This document shows, one piece after another, positions 5,723 through 5,797 of a DNA stretch of 5,797 nt (positions within the stretch are counted from its first letter, which is position 1; the number at the start of each line of letters is the position of its first letter). The stretch spans positions 1 through 5,797 of the forward strand of contig MVPY01000016.1 of assembly GCA_002067065.1 (NCBI GenBank), in the 5' to 3' direction. The position numbers and the translations under genes were made by a program. The stretch comes from Methanobacterium sp. PtaB.Bin024. GTDB lineage: Archaea > Methanobacteriota > Methanobacteria > Methanobacteriales > Methanobacteriaceae. The notes below the pieces were generated by a model. It was not told the origin of the DNA, did not search any database, and saw only the letters and a list, made by a program, of their open reading frames with translations.

Positions 5723-5797
5723 ATGAAAAGAATTTTATGGTACTTGATTGCTGGCAGTAAAGGGGGGGTTAACAGGGCCAGAATAATCAAAAGCCTC
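5723..5797 (+). CDS. Putative winged-helix transcriptional regulator, N-terminal fragment
   Basis: ATG 5723 follows SD-like GTGAT (5714-5718) by 4 nt, and the frame stays open for 25 codons to the window edge. The visible start, MKRILWYLIAGSKGGVNRAR followed by IIKSL, closely resembles the first helix of archaeal winged-helix (ArsR/MarR-like) regulators that begin with an (I/L)WxLI(A/x)GxxGGxNRxxII pattern. In that group the DNA-binding helices follow directly, outside this window. A run of seven G (5762-5768) lies within the codons for Gly-Gly-Val. The product is cytosolic and DNA-binding if the family call is right. Its target is unknown. Only 25 residues are visible, so the family is a recall-based guess. 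Confidence 0.6.
   Translation, partial: MKRILWYLIAGSKGGVNRARIIKSL

Overview
The window suggests a hydrogenotrophic methanogenic archaeon of the order Methanobacteriales, most likely a mesophilic Methanobacterium-like species. It opens in the 3' part of mtrH, the last gene of the Na+-pumping methyl-H4MPT:coenzyme M methyltransferase operon, and also carries what I recognise as methanogenesis marker protein 14. The gaps are AT-rich, translation starts use archaeal GGTGAT-type Shine-Dalgarno (SD) sequences, the gaps contain TATA-box-like elements, and several genes end in T-rich tracts. All genes I can support lie on the + strand. Species-level identity is not determinable from this window alone.

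Layout: (1) 1-636, 3' end of mtrH, closed by a 9-bp hairpin plus T-tract that overlaps the stop codon. (2) 892-2337, a two-gene unit: a CaCA-family (YrbG-type) cation/Ca2+ exchanger with a TTG start, followed 9 nt later by a small UspA-type protein. (3) 2515-3933, a second, diverged copy of the same unit (exchanger + UspA). (4) 4104-5531, an ASKHA-like protein recognised as methanogenesis marker 14. Its true start is probably upstream of the first ATG, possibly a CTG at 4059 behind a good SD. (5) 5532-5722, an intergenic region holding a long imperfect hairpin. (6) 5723-5797, the first 25 codons of a gene that looks like an archaeal winged-helix regulator and runs off the window.

How the genes may work together: Mtr exports Na+ during methanogenesis. 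Directly downstream lie two exchangers of a family that typically couples Na+ (or H+) to Ca2+ movement, each paired with a cytosolic nucleotide-binding-type UspA protein. The most interesting feature is this tandemly duplicated exchanger-UspA module. The second exchanger has changed two predicted ion-coordinating serines, and both UspA copies share a shortened variant of the canonical ATP-binding loop. This suggests a dedicated transporter plus cytosolic sensor pair that diverged after duplication. That is inference from layout and motifs; the sequence does not show transport direction, substrate or physical interaction.

No tRNA, rRNA, CRISPR array, insertion sequence or reverse-strand gene could be supported.
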